A stretch of DNA of 64,000 nucleotides from assembly GCF_027744825.2 (NCBI RefSeq), contig NC_071334.1:42571437-42635436 (forward strand). Reading direction: 5' to 3'. Source of the DNA: Synchiropus splendidus. Its lineage: Eukaryota > Chordata > Actinopteri > Syngnathiformes > Callionymidae. This document shows, in pieces, positions 61,916 to 64,000 of this stretch. Made by a program: the position numbers and the translations under genes. Under the pieces are notes generated by a model that saw nothing but the letters and a program-made list of their open reading frames with translations, made no database searches and had not been told where the DNA came from. The stretch's first letter is position 1, and each line of letters begins with the position of its first letter.

Positions 61916-63192
61916 CAATCGTAACACAGCAAAATGTCAGACAGGAAGAAACATCCACCTTGGCAGTGATGGGGCTTTGTGAAACAGTGTCTTCGTTATC
62001 AGAGCCCACTTGGTGACACTCTCTGCTCAACGTTGTAGCAGTTTATTTGCACAGTTGAGCATCCCACTGGAAAGTGATGGTCGTTGGTTAATCACTGTGT
62101 ACAGTGTTGGGTCTGTGTGCCTGTCTTTGATCACCGCATGAACCCCTGTTGCTCGCTGAAACATCTGCGCCCATGAGAAGAGAACTTCTTTACACTAGAC
62201 ATTTTGTATTTTTGTGAGGCTTATTTGTAATTCTAGTGTTTAATTGCTCCAGTACATGTCTCTAATTGTGATGCATTTCAACTTCTTTTTTCTCTATGTT
62301 GCATTCACATTTATTTATTTATTATTACTATTATTTTTTTTAAATCAGCTTTTCCTTTTTTGTTGTTGTTGCTTATATGTTGAATTTACCCTCGGTGGGA
62401 CAAATAAAGGACATCTTATCTATTATTTTGTTCCTTATGTCTTTGTTCTACCAATAGCATGTCAAAATCTTATCTTATTGATTCCTACGAGGGTTCAACA
62501 GCGACATGCAAATTGAATCTCTTCAGGTTAGAACTTACTGTATTCTAAATTAATCCTTCTTCAGTCACATTTCAAAGGCTTGAAGAGCTCCAGCGAACAC
62601 TAGTACTGTGCTAAAATAAGTACATGAAGTGAATCACAAATGAAATAATCCAAGGAAATTCTGGATTATTAAAAGAAGAAAATGCCTCATGCTCGTCGCA
62701 TTTTCCCATCCACGCACTTTATTGATTTGTTTTACATGTCGCTCAAACTTATTTGTGTGAAAAAAGAAAAAAAGTGTCTGTCAAGTGGTGCACTGTATTA
62801 GTCATGCAGACTCTCAGTTTGAAAGGAAAGTGACTCAGGGTGTCTCTCCTGCAGCTGCCTCCCACTGCAAGTCAAGACAAAATGAATTGCTTGAACAATA
62901 ATCATCATGTAGGCTGTCATACTTCCGTAATGCCACAGTGCAGACAATGTACTGATTTTCATCTCACTGAGATTCATGTACATTTTATATCCTCCTCATA
63001 CAAGCAACTCTCAGTGGGAAAAGCCTAAAGACGAAGAACAGAATTGATTTCTATAGAAAGATACTCAAATGTGTACAAGCTTCTCTTGGCACAGATGCAA
63101 TCTGATGTACTTGAGAGGATGAAGTCCTGAAAGACAAGGAACTTTTTTATCACCCTCTGTGAGTCTCGCCGAGCTGAGCAAGTGGTACAATG

Positions 63193-63495
63193 GCCCATTT
63201 ATCTTCAACGTTCCATACGGAACCGGATCTGGATCGGAGCCTTCTGTCCTTGCTCTGCCTTCATTTCGTCCTCATTTCTGCATGTTTCCAGAAAGCTTAT
63301 GGATGTGGACCAAACAGAGCAGTACCACCTGAAACTGCGGGGGGCAGTGTTGCTGATGCTACCCGACATAGCTATAATGAGACAATGGTGGAATGTCTCT
63401 GTCCTCCACTGGCGATATATATTTAAAGGCCTCACCGACCACCGCCTCCAATTACGCTGCCTCCGTCTTCCTCTTCTGTGCAAGAGGTTCATTAT
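63193..63495 (+). repeat. Unclassified dispersed repeat U1, copy 3, abutting a LINE end
   Basis: It contains CCCATTTATCTTCAACGT, GGAACCGGATCTGG, GAGCAGTACCACCTGAAACT, GGGGGGCAGTGTTGCTGATG and CCTCACCGACCACCGCCTCC. The match to copy 1 stops at TTATCAATACTT, where a minus-strand LINE tail starts. Confidence 0.7.
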
Positions 63496-63697
63496 CAATA
63501 CTTCTTCTTCTTCTCTCTCTTTGGGCTTCTCCCTTCAGGGGTGGCCACAGCGGATCATCTTCCTCCATCTCACCCAGTCCTGTGCTTCCTCTTCTCTCAA
63601 ACCTACAAACCTCATGTCCTCCTTCACCACCTCCATCAATCTCCTTCCTCTCCGCCTTCTGCCTGTCAGTTCCAACCTCACCATCTTCCTACCAGGT
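63495..63697 (-). mobile_element. LINE 3'-end fragment, copy 3 of the 17112/23522 family
   Basis: The minus frame has MVRLELTGRRRRGRRLMEVV, KEDMRFVGLREEEAQDWVRW and RKMIRCGHP with a stop, then a GAA-rich tail at 63497-63512. It is truncated within the tail domain, shorter than copies 1 and 2, and joins U1 copy 3. Confidence 0.82.
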
Positions 63698-64000
63698 TTT
63701 GCAACAGGTGACATGAAGCTCATTAAGATGGCAGAGGGTTTGCAGCGCAGCCAACAAAGCAAAAGGTCGCTACCTTGAGTCACCTGAAATATGAAACTTT
63801 TTTTTTCCTTGCCACGTAATTCCACATATTCTGCTCTATATATCTGATATCTTCAGTCTGTATCTACAACGCAGAAAGTAGTAAAAATAAATAAATAAAA
63901 AACTCACAAGGTCTACCAACTCCCTGCTACTGGATTGTGACATGTCAGTTCTCAGTCTTTGATAAATGATAATCCATAAGGGCGAGGCGGATCCAAAACT

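Overview
The window is genomic DNA from a vertebrate, almost certainly a teleost fish. It carries the 5' part of one large neuroligin gene on the + strand, best matched to neuroligin 4 (nlgn4/nlgn4x type). Two coding exons are certain: a long one with the start codon (15227-15665) and a 153-nt one (40111-40263). They join in phase 1 to give about 198 codons of a secreted, cholinesterase-like adhesion protein. The rest of the gene lies beyond the right edge. The fish assignment rests on the protein, on the abundant AT and CA microsatellites, and on several repeat types typical of fish genomes (RTE/Rex-like LINE 3' ends, Tc1 remnants, hAT and mariner MITEs).

Layout. 1-1300 is a CpG-rich, GA-tract-containing block with a good splice donor at 905/906; I read it as a possible promoter and non-coding first exon. 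906-14982 would then be a 5'UTR intron. 14983-15665 is the exon with 5'UTR (including a 20-codon uORF), start codon, signal peptide and N-terminal half of the esterase-like fold. 15666-40110 is a 24.4-kb intron. 40111-40263 is the next coding exon. 40264-64000 is the start of another very long intron; no later neuroligin exon was recognised in it.

The introns hold mostly repeats. These include three copies of one LINE 3' end (one with a perfect 13-bp target-site duplication), a Rex3-like LINE end, a CR1/L2-like LINE ORF2 remnant, a Tc1 transposase tail, two hAT-like MITEs with imperfect 8-bp duplications, and a 75-bp mariner element that is little more than its own two inverted ends. There are also seven copies of a (CA)n-bordered dispersed repeat, a MITE family carrying CTCF-like motifs, several unclassified families in two or more copies, a tRNA-Phe-derived pseudogene and a degenerate minisatellite. 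I found no bacterial features, CRISPR array, intact transposase or second protein-coding gene. The most unusual items are the TE-borne CTCF-like motif pairs, the microsatellite-bordered repeat, the near-perfect palindromic MITE and a speculative in-frame 51-nt exon-like segment in intron 2.
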